From LMUY01 sp964247705 (GTDB taxonomy: Bacteria > Pseudomonadota > Alphaproteobacteria > Acetobacterales > Acetobacteraceae): a stretch of DNA of 64,000 nt. Position numbers and translations under genes: made by a program. The DNA lies in assembly GCA_964247705.1 (NCBI GenBank), contig CAXTVQ010000018.1, positions 7,453 to 71,452 of the forward strand, in the 5' to 3' direction. Shown here in pieces: positions 55,064 to 63,573 of this stretch (position 1 is its first letter; each line of letters opens with the position of its first letter). Under the pieces are notes generated by a model. The model made no database searches. It was not told the DNA's origin and saw only the letters and a list, made by a program, of their open reading frames with translations.

Positions 55064-55363
55064 ATGGCCAGCGAAAAGTCGCAGAACGTGCAGGACGTCT
55101 TCCTGAACCACGTCCGCAAAAGCAAGGCGCCGGTGACGGTGTTCCTCGTGAACGGCGTGAAGCTGCAGGGCATCATTACCTGGTTCGACAATTTCTCCGT
55201 GCTGCTGCGCCGGGACGGCCACACCCAGCTCGTCTACAAGCACGCGATCAGCACCGTGATGCCGGGTGCTCCGATCCAACTGTTCGATGCGACCAAGGCC
55301 GAAGGCGCCGCGCCGCTCTCCTTGCCCGCGCGGGAGATGGTGACTGACGACGCAGGCCTCTGA
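55064..55363 (+). CDS. hfq: RNA chaperone Hfq
   Basis: 99 aa. Sm-like hexameric RNA chaperone pairing small RNAs with mRNAs. Sm1 motif QNVQDVFLNHVRKSKAPVTV then FLVNGVKLQGIITWFDNF, and Sm2 LVYKHAISTVMP. The C-terminal tail (KAEGAAPLSLPAREMVTDD) is acidic, as in alphaproteobacteria. AAGGAG lies 8 nt before ATG 55064; the same frame opens at 54881, but those 61 codons are leader sequence with no homology. Confidence 0.98.
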   Translation: MASEKSQNVQDVFLNHVRKSKAPVTVFLVNGVKLQGIITWFDNFSVLLRRDGHTQLVYKHAISTVMPGAPIQLFDATKAEGAAPLSLPAREMVTDDAGL

Positions 55364-55368
55364 CACGG

Positions 55369-55392
55369 CGGCCGCCCCCACGAGGGCGGCCG
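55369..55392 (+). promoter_or_regulatory. Hairpin covering the hflX Shine-Dalgarno and start codon
   Basis: CGGCCGCCC (55369-55377) pairs perfectly with GGGCGGCCG (55384-55392), loop CCACGA. The right arm contains the GAGGG ribosome-binding site's Gs and the first base of the hflX GTG. No U-tract follows, so it looks like translational or processing control between hfq and hflX rather than a terminator. Confidence 0.5.
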
Positions 55393-56648
55393 TGATACTC
55401 CCTTGGGAACGGCCGGAACGCGGCGACTCGTCGCGGGCCGCCGATGCCCGCCTGGCCGAAGCGGTCGGGCTTGCCGGCTCGATCGGCCTGAACGTCGTGC
55501 ACAGCGCCGTGCTGCCTCTGCGCGCCCGGCGCTCATCCTCGCTGCTGGGCGAAGGGCAGATCGCCATGCAAGGCGCCGCCATGCACGAACAGGAGGTGGG
55601 CGTCGCCATTATCGACGCGACACTCTCCCCGGTGCAGCAGCGCAACCTGGAACGGGAATGGAGCTGCAAGGTCATCGACCGCACCGGCCTTATCCTCGAC
55701 ATCTTCGGTGAGCGCGCCCGCACCAAGGAAGGCTCGCTGCAGGTCGAACTCGCCCATCTCGACTATCAGCGCAGCCGCCTCGTCCGGTCCTGGACCCACT
55801 TGGAGCGGCAGCGCGGCGGCTTCGGCTTCCTGGGCGGCCCCGGCGAGACGCAGATCGAGGCCGACCGCCGGCTGATCACCGACCGCATCGTCCGCCTCAA
55901 GCGCGAGTTGGAGCAGGTGCGCCGCACCCGCGGCCTGCACCGCAGTGCCCGCACCCGGGTACCGTTCCCCGTCGTGGCCCTGGTCGGCTACACCAACGCC
56001 GGCAAGTCCACACTCTTCAACACTCTGACCGGCGCCGCGGTCCACGCGCAGGACCAGCTCTTCGCGACGCTCGACCCGACCATGCGCGGGCTGCTGATGC
56101 CGTCCGGCCGCAGGGCGATCCTGTCGGACACCGTGGGCTTCATCAGCGAGTTGCCCACCGAACTGGTCGCCGCCTTCCGCGCCACGCTCGAAGAGGTCGC
56201 CGAGGCGGACGTGATCCTGCACATCCGTGACGCAGCCCACCCGGACAGCGCCGCCCAGCGCTCGGACGTCATCGCCGTGCTCGAGGGCATGGAGAAGGAC
56301 GGCACGCTGGACCAAGCCTGGCGCGAGCGCACGATCGAGGTGCTGAACAAGGCGGACCTGCTGGGCGGCGTCGCCAACGTTCCGCCGCGCGGCAACGCGG
56401 TCGCCATCTCGGCCGTCACCGGCGAGGGCATGCCCGGCTTGCTGGCGGCCATCGACGCCCGCATCGCCGCCGGAATGGAGCAACTCGACTATGCCATCCC
56501 GCCCGAGGATGGCGCCCGCCTCGCCTGGCTCTACCAGCACGGCGAAGTCCTGCAGCGTGATGACGCGGAGGACGCGATCCACCTGCGGGTCCGCCTTCTG
56601 CCCGCCGACCGTGCCCGCTTCGAACATCCGCGGTTCGAACACCGGTGA
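55392..56648 (+). CDS. hflX: GTPase HflX
   Basis: 418 aa. Ribosome-splitting GTPase acting on stalled 50S/70S particles. N-terminal HflX domain (SSSLLGEGQIAMQGAAMHEQ, ILDIFGERARTKEGSLQVELA), coiled coil, then the G domain: G1 GYTNAGKST (about 198-206), G3 DTVGF, G4 NKADLL. GTG start at 55392 with GAGGG close upstream; the frame contains further in-frame sense codons upstream but no ATG, GTG or TTG. Its stop overlaps the next gene's GTG. Confidence 0.96.
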   Translation: MILPWERPERGDSSRAADARLAEAVGLAGSIGLNVVHSAVLPLRARRSSSLLGEGQIAMQGAAMHEQEVGVAIIDATLSPVQQRNLEREWSCKVIDRTGLILDIFGERARTKEGSLQVELAHLDYQRSRLVRSWTHLERQRGGFGFLGGPGETQIEADRRLITDRIVRLKRELEQVRRTRGLHRSARTRVPFPVVALVGYTNAGKSTLFNTLTGAAVHAQDQLFATLDPTMRGLLMPSGRRAILSDTVGFISELPTELVAAFRATLEEVAEADVILHIRDAAHPDSAAQRSDVIAVLEGMEKDGTLDQAWRERTIEVLNKADLLGGVANVPPRGNAVAISAVTGEGMPGLLAAIDARIAAGMEQLDYAIPPEDGARLAWLYQHGEVLQRDDAEDAIHLRVRLLPADRARFEHPRFEHR

Positions 56649-57469
56649 TCGACGCTCAGGCATGGGCCGAGGTGATCCAACTCCTGCGCGCCGCGGCCCG
56701 CACCGAGGTGATGCCCCGCTTCCGCAACCTGCAACCCGGCATGGTGCGCACCAAGTCCAGCCCCACCGACCTCGTCACCGAGGCGGACGAGGCGGCCGAG
56801 GCGTTCATCACCCGCGGCCTGCACCGCATGTTCCCCGGCTGCCTGGTTGTCGGCGAGGAAGCCTGCGCCGCGGACCCGGCCCTGGTCGGGCGGCTCGCCG
56901 GCGCCGAACTGGCCTTCGTGGTGGACCCGATCGACGGTACCTCCAACTACTGCGCCGGCCTGCCTCTGTTCGGCGTCATGGCCGCAGCCGTCGTGGACGG
57001 CGCCGTGGTCGCCGGCGCGATCCACGACCCGGTCTGCGATGATGTCGCCGTGGCGCTGCGCGGGGAGGGCGCCTGGCTCGAGACACCAGCCGGCGGCCGC
57101 ACCCGCCTCGCCGTCTCCGCCATCACCGACCCGGCGAGGATGACCGGCTGCCTGTCCTGGCGCTACATGCGCGAGCCGCAACGCAGTGCCGTCGTCCGCA
57201 ACATGCCCCGCCTCGGCGCCGTATTCGACTACCGCTGCGCCGCCCATGAGTACCGCGCGCTGGCCGCCGGGTTCTTCGACTATCTGGTGTTCAACCGCCT
57301 GATGCCCTGGGACCACCTGCCGGGCTGGCTGCTGCACCAGGAAGCCGGCGGTTACTCCGCCCATTTCGATGGTACGCCGTTCAAGCCGACCGATACCACC
57401 GGCGGCTTGCTGTGCACCCCGGACCAGGACAGCTTCAACCGTCTGAGGGATCTACTCCTGGCGGAGTAG
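56645..57469 (+). CDS. Inositol monophosphatase family protein (SuhB/HisN-like)
   Basis: 274 aa. Li-sensitive Mg-dependent phosphatase fold: first metal motif in VVGEEACAA, the core DPIDGTSNYCAGLPLFGV (about 93-110) and WDHLPGWLLHQEAGG for the second metal Asp. Substrate may be inositol phosphate, histidinol phosphate or 3'-phosphoadenosine-5'-phosphate; not resolvable. GTG start overlaps the hflX stop (GTGA), so it is translated with hflX, as often seen in Rhodospirillales. Confidence 0.92.
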   Translation: MIDAQAWAEVIQLLRAAARTEVMPRFRNLQPGMVRTKSSPTDLVTEADEAAEAFITRGLHRMFPGCLVVGEEACAADPALVGRLAGAELAFVVDPIDGTSNYCAGLPLFGVMAAAVVDGAVVAGAIHDPVCDDVAVALRGEGAWLETPAGGRTRLAVSAITDPARMTGCLSWRYMREPQRSAVVRNMPRLGAVFDYRCAAHEYRALAAGFFDYLVFNRLMPWDHLPGWLLHQEAGGYSAHFDGTPFKPTDTTGGLLCTPDQDSFNRLRDLLLAE

Positions 57470-57569
57470 GCGGTTTTCTAGCCGGCGTCACTGCCCGGCA
57501 GGCTGCCACCGCCTGTGCGATCGGCTAAGGTGACCCGGCCCGCCGGCACGGGCTACGTTGGAGCGAAGC

Positions 57570-57794
57570 ATGGCAGTGGAGTTGGGCGACGGGCCGTCCG
57601 GATATGGCCTGACCGTAGCGCGGTCGGGGTTCGGCCGGCTGGGCGCAAGGCGCATTTGCTGGGCGTTCGCCGTCGTGGCGCTCGCAACCGGCTTCCTGCA
57701 CGGCGCGCTGTCGCCGGACACCCAGGCACCCCCGGTCGAGGACTGGTTCGCCGCCGCCTTTCCCGCGCCGTTGGCCAATTTCGATGCCCAATAG
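57570..57794 (+). CDS. Small membrane protein preceding the Spy/CpxP-like gene
   Basis: 74 aa from the ATG at 57570 (GGAG just upstream; ATG 57558 also in frame). One membrane span (ICWAFAVVALATGFLHGAL) with a short acidic C-terminal tail (DTQAPPVEDWFAAAFPAP). I do not recognise a family. Its stop overlaps the next gene by 11 nt, so the two act together, probably in envelope stress or metal sensing. No ECF sigma factor gene lies nearby. Confidence 0.6.
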   Translation: MAVELGDGPSGYGLTVARSGFGRLGARRICWAFAVVALATGFLHGALSPDTQAPPVEDWFAAAFPAPLANFDAQ

Positions 57795-58233
57795 ACGGCT
57801 CGCCGTGCTGCTCGGCGGCGCGCTCGCCCTGTCCCTGGCGGTCAACTTGTTCATGATCGGCGACGTCGCCGGCCGTGCCGCCTTTCAGGCCCAGTCGGCG
57901 CAGATCGGGGCCACCGGCGGCCGCCTGGCGATGGCCACCCGCTACCAAGGCCTACCCCCAGCCGACCGCTCCCGCTTCCGCGCTGCAATGATCGAGCGCA
58001 ACGGCAACCTCCGGGCGGCGCAGGAGAACGTCGTCGCGGCGCAAGCGGCCGTGCTGGCCGCGATCCAGGCCAAACCTTACGACGAAGCCAACGTCATGAC
58101 CGCCTTCGCCGCCCTGCGCAACGCGGCGACGGCCCGGCAGGCAGCCTATCAAGCCTCCCTCGCCAGCGCCCTGGCATCGCTGTCCCAAGCCGACCGGGAC
58201 GCCCTGGCAGGTCCACCCCCGGGCGGAAAGTAG
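57784..58233 (+). CDS. Periplasmic heavy-metal sensor/chaperone-like protein (Spy/CpxP/ZraP superfamily)
   Basis: 149 aa. N-terminal anchor or signal (RLAVLLGGALALSLAVNLFMIG), then an all-helical domain with GLPPADRSRFRAAMIERNGNLRAAQENVVAAQ and KPYDEANVMTAFAALRNA, the layout of the CnrX/RcnX 'periplasmic heavy-metal sensor' family. The LTxxQ-type repeats are weak (LSQADRDALAG). It overlaps the preceding membrane-protein gene. A role in metal or envelope stress is inference. Confidence 0.75.
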   Translation: MPNRRLAVLLGGALALSLAVNLFMIGDVAGRAAFQAQSAQIGATGGRLAMATRYQGLPPADRSRFRAAMIERNGNLRAAQENVVAAQAAVLAAIQAKPYDEANVMTAFAALRNAATARQAAYQASLASALASLSQADRDALAGPPPGGK

Positions 58234-58301
58234 GCTGCGATGAGGCAGCTACGGCGGACGCGGGACGATGGCGGGGCAGCTTGCCTTGCGCCGCCCCGCG
58301 G

Positions 58302-60539
58302 ATGAACCCCACTCGCGCCCTCGCCGCCACCCGCTTCGACCCGGAGCGAATGTTCCGGCCCCGCTCGCTCGCCCTTCTCGGCGGCGACAACCGGCTTGCG
58401 CGGCAAGTGCAGGCCAACCTGCAGGAAGCGGGCTTCCCCGGCGACGTCCAGCTTGTGCCGGATGGCGGGTCGCCCCGGCCCGCCGACCTCGCCATCCTCA
58501 CCGCCGTGACCGGCAACATCGAACCGGTCTACGCGGCCCTCGCCCGCGCCGGCATCTACGCGGGCGTGGCGCTCGGCATGGCCAACGGCTTCCCCGAGGG
58601 GCAGGCGGCCACCGGCGTGCGCATCCTGGGCCCCGGATCCTTCGGCATCGCCTGCCCGGCGCTGAAGCTGAACGCGACCCTTGCCCATCTCACCCCGCAA
58701 CCCGGCCGCGTGGCGCTGATCTCGCAATCCGCCGCCCTCTGCCGCGCCGTGCTGGACTGGGCGGAACCGAACGGGGTCGGTTTCAGCCAGATCGTCGGCA
58801 TCGGCGGCAACGCCGGGACCGGGTTCGTGCAGGTGCTGGACTTCCTCTCCCGCGACTCTGCCACCGGGCCCATCCTGCTCGACATACGCCGGATCCGGGA
58901 TCCACGCGCCTTCCTCTCCGCCGCCCGCGCCGCCGCCCGGCTGCGCCCCGTCGTCGCCCTGCGCGCCGGCCACCGCCTGCTGGACCCGACCGGCCGCGCC
59001 GAACTGATCTTCGACGCCGCCCTCAACCGCGCCGGCGTGCTCACGGTCACCCGCTTCGAGGACATGCTGGCCGCCCTCGAGACCCTCACCCGCGGCCCGC
59101 CGCCACGCGGCGAAGGTCTCGCCATCGTCAGCAACGCGATCGGCCCCGGCCGGATGGCGGCGGACGCGGCCCTGGCCAGCGGCATCGCCCTCGCCACCCT
59201 CGCTCCTGAGACCCGGGAGGTGCTGCGCCTGTCGTTCCCCGGCGGCGACATGGCGGACATCGTCTATGTCGGTGTCGAACATCCGACCCGCCTGGCCGAA
59301 GCCGCCGCCCAGCTCGCCGGCGCGCGCGAGGTTGGCGGCATCCTGGCCGTCCTCGCGCCCACGGGGCCCGCCGACGCGGCCGGGGTCGCCGCCCTTGCCG
59401 CCGTCCCCCGCACCCGGGTGCCGCTCCTGGTCTGCGCCATGGGGGAGACGACCGGCGCCGCCCATCGCCGCCATCTGGCGGCCGCCGGCATCCCCGCCTT
59501 CTCCGCGCCGGAACAGGCCGTCGCCGGGTTCAGCCACCTGCTCCGCCTACGCCGCGCCCGCGCCGCCGCCGCCGAACTGCCCCCGGCCGATGTGCTGGAC
59601 CTCGCCCCGGACCGTCCCGCCGTGCAGCGCATCGTCGCCGCCGCCCGCGCCGACGCCCGCCTGGAGCTGACCGCGTCCGACCTGCACTCCCTGCTCGCCG
59701 CCTACGGGTTGCGCCGCCCTCCGTTGGGCATAGACGTCGCGGACGACGCGCTGTTCGGCCCCGTGATCGGCCTCGCCGGGTGCGCGTACGACCTGCCCCC
59801 GCTGAACCTATTTCTGGCGCACGGCCTGATCGCGCATTGCCAAGCGGCCAGCCACCTGCAACCCGCCCAGGCCGACTCGCTGGCCGACAGCCTGGTGCGC
59901 GTCAGTCAGATCGTCGTCGACCTACCCGAACTGGCCACGCTGTCGTTGGACCCGGTGTCCGACCCCGCCGCGACATTGCGCCCTCCCGGGGAGGCCGGCC
60001 GGCTGGTCCTCCCACCCTACCCGGCGGACCTGGTCGAGCAGTGGGAGGCGCGTGGCGAGATGCTGACCATCCGCCCGATCCGCCCGGAGGACGCCGCGGC
60101 CCATGCCGCCCTGTTCCGCCGCATCAGCCCGGAGGACGTGCGGCTGCGCTTCTTCTCCAGCCTGCGCGAGCTATCCCCCGAACGCATCGCCCGCATGACG
60201 CAGGTGGATTACGGCCGCGAGATGGCCTTCATCGCCGTGCGCGCCAACGGCGACACGGTCGGCGTCGGCCGGCTGGTCTGCGACCGCGACGAGGGCGAGT
60301 TCGCCGTCATCGTGCAGGGCGACATGAAGGGCAGGGGCCTCGCCCGCCGCCTGATGCAGCGGCTGATCGCCTGGGGCCAGGCGCAGGGCATGGTGGCCAT
60401 CGTGGGCCAGATCCTGGCCGAGAACGCCCCCATGCTCGCCTTCGTCCGCAGCCTCGGATTCGCGCTCATCCGCTTGCCGGACGAACCGGACATCGTCGAA
60501 GCGCGCCTGCAGCTCGAACGAACCAAGCCTACGCCTTGA
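58302..60539 (+). CDS. Degenerate ADP-forming acyl-CoA synthetase/GNAT fusion (Pat-like protein acetyltransferase)
   Basis: 745 aa from ATG 58302; relatives are about 900. Order: CoA-binding domain (about 10-125), two succinyl-CoA-synthetase-like flavodoxin domains (about 135-440), a shrunken ATP-grasp remnant (about 455-580) and a GNAT domain (about 595-735: RLRFFSSLRELSPERIARM, MKGRGLARRLMQRL). The SHTGA phosphohistidine loop reads LDPTGRA, and the ATP-grasp part jumps from PPLGIDVADDALFGPVIG to PPLNLFLAHGLI, missing most of the ATP-binding fold. It therefore cannot make acyl-CoA by the usual route and probably acetylates protein lysines, as Pat does. Convergent 11-nt overlap with phaC. Confidence 0.85.
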   Translation: MNPTRALAATRFDPERMFRPRSLALLGGDNRLARQVQANLQEAGFPGDVQLVPDGGSPRPADLAILTAVTGNIEPVYAALARAGIYAGVALGMANGFPEGQAATGVRILGPGSFGIACPALKLNATLAHLTPQPGRVALISQSAALCRAVLDWAEPNGVGFSQIVGIGGNAGTGFVQVLDFLSRDSATGPILLDIRRIRDPRAFLSAARAAARLRPVVALRAGHRLLDPTGRAELIFDAALNRAGVLTVTRFEDMLAALETLTRGPPPRGEGLAIVSNAIGPGRMAADAALASGIALATLAPETREVLRLSFPGGDMADIVYVGVEHPTRLAEAAAQLAGAREVGGILAVLAPTGPADAAGVAALAAVPRTRVPLLVCAMGETTGAAHRRHLAAAGIPAFSAPEQAVAGFSHLLRLRRARAAAAELPPADVLDLAPDRPAVQRIVAAARADARLELTASDLHSLLAAYGLRRPPLGIDVADDALFGPVIGLAGCAYDLPPLNLFLAHGLIAHCQAASHLQPAQADSLADSLVRVSQIVVDLPELATLSLDPVSDPAATLRPPGEAGRLVLPPYPADLVEQWEARGEMLTIRPIRPEDAAAHAALFRRISPEDVRLRFFSSLRELSPERIARMTQVDYGREMAFIAVRANGDTVGVGRLVCDRDEGEFAVIVQGDMKGRGLARRLMQRLIAWGQAQGMVAIVGQILAENAPMLAFVRSLGFALIRLPDEPDIVEARLQLERTKPTP

Positions 60540-62361
60540 CCCGGACGTAACTCCCCGGCGCATCCTCTATCGCCGGCAACCCGCCCTCGCCCGGTACCCG
60601 CGCCGGCACGGTCTCGCTGGCGAACCCGGTCACCCAACGCTGCCAGTCCGGCCACCAGGATCCCGCCATCTCCTGCGCGCCGGCAAACCATTCCTCCGGC
60701 GTCGGCGGCAGCGATCCGTTCACCCAGTGGCTGTACTTTCCACCCGGCGGATTGACCACGCCCGCGATGTGCCCGCTCGCGGCCAGCACGAACCGCGTCT
60801 GCCGGTGCGCCGGGTCCCCGATCAACTGCGTGCCGCGGTAGGTGCTGCGCCACGGTGCGATGTGATCCTCGCGCGTCGAGATGAAGTAAGCCGGCACGTC
60901 CACCTCGCCGAGGTCGATCCGCTCCCCCGCCAACTCCAGTTCGCCCTTCGCCAGCCGGTTCGCGTGGTACATGTTGCGCAGGTAGTAGCTGTGCATCCGC
61001 GCCGGCATCCGGGTCGCGTCGCTGTTCCAATACAGCAGGTCGAACTGGAACGGCTCGTTGCCCAGCAGGTAGTTGTTCACCACGAACGACCAGATCAGGT
61101 CGTTGGCGCGCAGCATGTTGAAGGTCTGCGCCATGTCGGCGCCCTGCAGCACGCCCTCGCGGTCCATCTTGGCCTCGAGCTGCGACAGTTGCTCCTCGTC
61201 GATGAACACGCTGAGCTCGCCCGCCTCGGCGAAGTCCGTCATCGTCACGAAGAAGGTGGCCGTCTTGATCCGGTCGTCGCCGTGCCGCTTCATCCAGGCC
61301 AGGGTGCACGCCAGCAACGTACCGCCCAGGCAGTAGCCGATCGCGTTCACATCGCGCTCGCCCGTGGCCCGCTCGATCGCGTCGAGCGCGGCGAACACGC
61401 CCTCGGTCATGTAATCCTCGAACCCCTTCTCGGCCATCGTCGCGTCGGGGTTGACCCAGCTCACCATGAACACGGTGTGGCCCTGGCTCACCGCCCAGCG
61501 GACAAGGCTGTTCTTGGGGCGCAGGTCCAGGATGTAAAACTTGTTGATCCACGGCGGCAGGATCAGCAGCGGCCGCTTCAATACCTGTTCCGTCGAGGGT
61601 GTGTATTGGATGAGCTGCATCAGCTCGTTCTGGAACACCACCTTGCCGGGCGAGACGCCGATGTTCTCCCCGAGCTTGAAGGCGTCCATGTCCGTCATCT
61701 TGATCGCGAGCTTGCCGCGGCCCCGCTCCAGGTCGCCCAGCAGGTTGTTCAAGCCGCGGATCAGGTTCTCGCCCCCGGTCTCCGCCGTCTTGCGCAGCAC
61801 CTCGGGGTTGGTCATCAGGAAGTTGGACGGGCTCATCGCATCGATGAACTGGCGCGAGTAGAAGTCGACCTTTTGCGCCGTCTTGCGGTCCAGCCCTTCC
61901 GCCTGGCCCACCACGTCCTGCACGAAGCGGGCGGAGAGCAGGTAGGACTGCTTGATGAAGTCGAAAACCTCGTTCTCTTTCCAGGCGTCGTCCTTGAACC
62001 GCTTGTCCTTCGGGTCGGCCTGGATCACCGGCGCCGGCGCAGCCTCGTCGCCGCCGATCATGCGCCGTGCGGTATTCTGCCACAGCGTCATGTAGTCCTG
62101 CCAGAACCCGATCTGCGCCTGCACCAGCCGCGCCGGGTTGCTCATCAGCTTGGCCGTCATTTCCATGAACGCCGTGCCGAGGTGCAGCGGGTCTGGGTTG
62201 GCCACCTGGCCGCTGGTGCCCTGCCGCTTCAGCCACTCCGTCACGATACGCTGGGAGCGCTCGGCGATGTCCGCCATCGACCGGCCCAGCAGTTCCGGAT
62301 CGGCCAACGTCGGCCGAAGGGAGGTATCAATGGGAGCGTTCGGGGTGCCGCTATCCGGCAT
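60529..62361 (-). CDS. phaC: Class I poly(3-hydroxyalkanoate) synthase PhaC
   Basis: 610 aa, class I length. Polymerises 3-hydroxybutyryl-CoA into PHB storage granules. N-terminal PhaC_N (YFAQQ-like region at RMIGGDEAAPAPVIQADPKD), then the alpha/beta-hydrolase: lipase-like box GYCLGG with nucleophile Cys about 343, Asp about 497 in STREDHIAPW, and His about 529 in SGHIAGVVNPPGGK. The C-terminus SWWPDWQRWV is typical. phaA/phaB are not adjacent. ATG 62361 gives the family N-terminus; divergent from the lipoprotein gene. Confidence 0.96.
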   Translation of the reverse strand: MPDSGTPNAPIDTSLRPTLADPELLGRSMADIAERSQRIVTEWLKRQGTSGQVANPDPLHLGTAFMEMTAKLMSNPARLVQAQIGFWQDYMTLWQNTARRMIGGDEAAPAPVIQADPKDKRFKDDAWKENEVFDFIKQSYLLSARFVQDVVGQAEGLDRKTAQKVDFYSRQFIDAMSPSNFLMTNPEVLRKTAETGGENLIRGLNNLLGDLERGRGKLAIKMTDMDAFKLGENIGVSPGKVVFQNELMQLIQYTPSTEQVLKRPLLILPPWINKFYILDLRPKNSLVRWAVSQGHTVFMVSWVNPDATMAEKGFEDYMTEGVFAALDAIERATGERDVNAIGYCLGGTLLACTLAWMKRHGDDRIKTATFFVTMTDFAEAGELSVFIDEEQLSQLEAKMDREGVLQGADMAQTFNMLRANDLIWSFVVNNYLLGNEPFQFDLLYWNSDATRMPARMHSYYLRNMYHANRLAKGELELAGERIDLGEVDVPAYFISTREDHIAPWRSTYRGTQLIGDPAHRQTRFVLAASGHIAGVVNPPGGKYSHWVNGSLPPTPEEWFAGAQEMAGSWWPDWQRWVTGFASETVPARVPGEGGLPAIEDAPGSYVRVKA

Positions 62362-62429
62362 GGCTGTCCTTCCCGTCGGGTTGCTGTCCCGCTAGACAGG
62401 GGCGTCCGCAGGAGTTTGGTCACCGACTT

Positions 62430-63551
62430 ATGCTTGAGGTTTCTTTTATTAAGGTTAGAGCGGCCCCCTGTCTGCGGCAAGCAGCATGGCGGGTGACGCT
62501 GGTTGCGCTGGTCGCAGGTCTGGGTGGCTGCCAGGGCGGGGGAGCGTTCGGCGCCGGCGAGGACCTGTTCCATGGGCTCGAGGGCGGCGCCATCGCGCAG
62601 CAGCGTCCGCCGCCGCCCGGCGTGAACGACCCGTTTCCCAAGCTCGGCACGATCCCCAAACGCCCGGCGGCGCCAGACATCGTCGAGGAGCAACATATCG
62701 CCGACCAGTTGGCCGTCCAGCGCGATCAGGCGGAGGCATCGGCGGCGGCGAACCCGCTCACGCCCCGCCCGCAGCCCCCGGCGCTGCCCAAACCCACTGC
62801 GCCGGACCCGAACGCCAACCACGTGGTCGTGGACGCAGCCGCAACACCCCCGCCGCCGCCGGCAGCCACGGCCCGACCGGCCGCTCCCCCAACGCCCAGC
62901 ACCGCGGCGGCCGCAACCCCGGCCGCGGCCGCAATCCCCACCTTGGCCTCGGTCCCGGCGGTGCCGGCCGCGATCGCCTCCGGCCCGCTTCCCTCGCTGG
63001 CCACCGCTCCGCCCGCGGGTCCGGTGGGCCTGGGGATCCTGCCGGAAACCTTGGTGCCCACGGGCCCGGCGCCCCGATCCACATCGGCCACTTCACCTGC
63101 CACCAAGCCGGCCGCTACGATCCCGACCGCCGCCGCGACTCCCGCGCCCGTGCCGCCCGCTGCGCCCGCCACACCGCAGAAATCCCTGCTGGACCGGCTG
63201 CTGAGCCCGACCGTCGTGCCGATTCCGACCGGCGACACCATCTACAAGCCCCCCGCGGTCCCCATCGCCGCCGCCGTGCAGGTGGATTTCACGCCGGGCT
63301 CGGCGCAGCTCCCGCCCTCGGCTACGCTCAATCTCCGCCGCTTCGCCCTGGCGCACAAAGGCGTGCCCATCACCATCACCGGCCATGGCGAGGCCACCCA
63401 ACCCGGCGTCGATTCGCAAAGCCACGGGCTCGACCTCGCTTTGCGCCGCGCCCAGGTGATCGCCGCGTCGCTCGGCACCGACGGCATCCCCGCCACGAAC
63501 CTGCATTTGCACGCCGAAGCCGCCGGGCAGGGCGGCTCCGTCGGCCTCTAA
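62430..63551 (+). CDS. Proline/alanine-rich lipoprotein with OmpA-like C-terminus
   Basis: 373 aa. Signal peptide with lipobox LGGC (Cys34: VTLVALVAGLGGCQGG), so lipid-anchored, probably outer membrane. Residues about 95-265 are a low-complexity Pro/Ala/Thr linker (repeated PAAPPTP-like text) that could span the periplasm or cell wall. The C-terminal 95 residues resemble OmpA (VDFTPGSAQLPPSATLNLRRFA, then SHGLDLALRRAQVIAASL), which binds peptidoglycan. The LxLxRRAxxV pattern is clear, but the NxD element is weak. Located 23 nt before the aminotransferase gene. Confidence 0.78.
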   Translation: MLEVSFIKVRAAPCLRQAAWRVTLVALVAGLGGCQGGGAFGAGEDLFHGLEGGAIAQQRPPPPGVNDPFPKLGTIPKRPAAPDIVEEQHIADQLAVQRDQAEASAAANPLTPRPQPPALPKPTAPDPNANHVVVDAAATPPPPPAATARPAAPPTPSTAAAATPAAAAIPTLASVPAVPAAIASGPLPSLATAPPAGPVGLGILPETLVPTGPAPRSTSATSPATKPAATIPTAAATPAPVPPAAPATPQKSLLDRLLSPTVVPIPTGDTIYKPPAVPIAAAVQVDFTPGSAQLPPSATLNLRRFALAHKGVPITITGHGEATQPGVDSQSHGLDLALRRAQVIAASLGTDGIPATNLHLHAEAAGQGGSVGL

Positions 63552-63573
63552 CCCGCCCGCCCCGAGGAAGATC

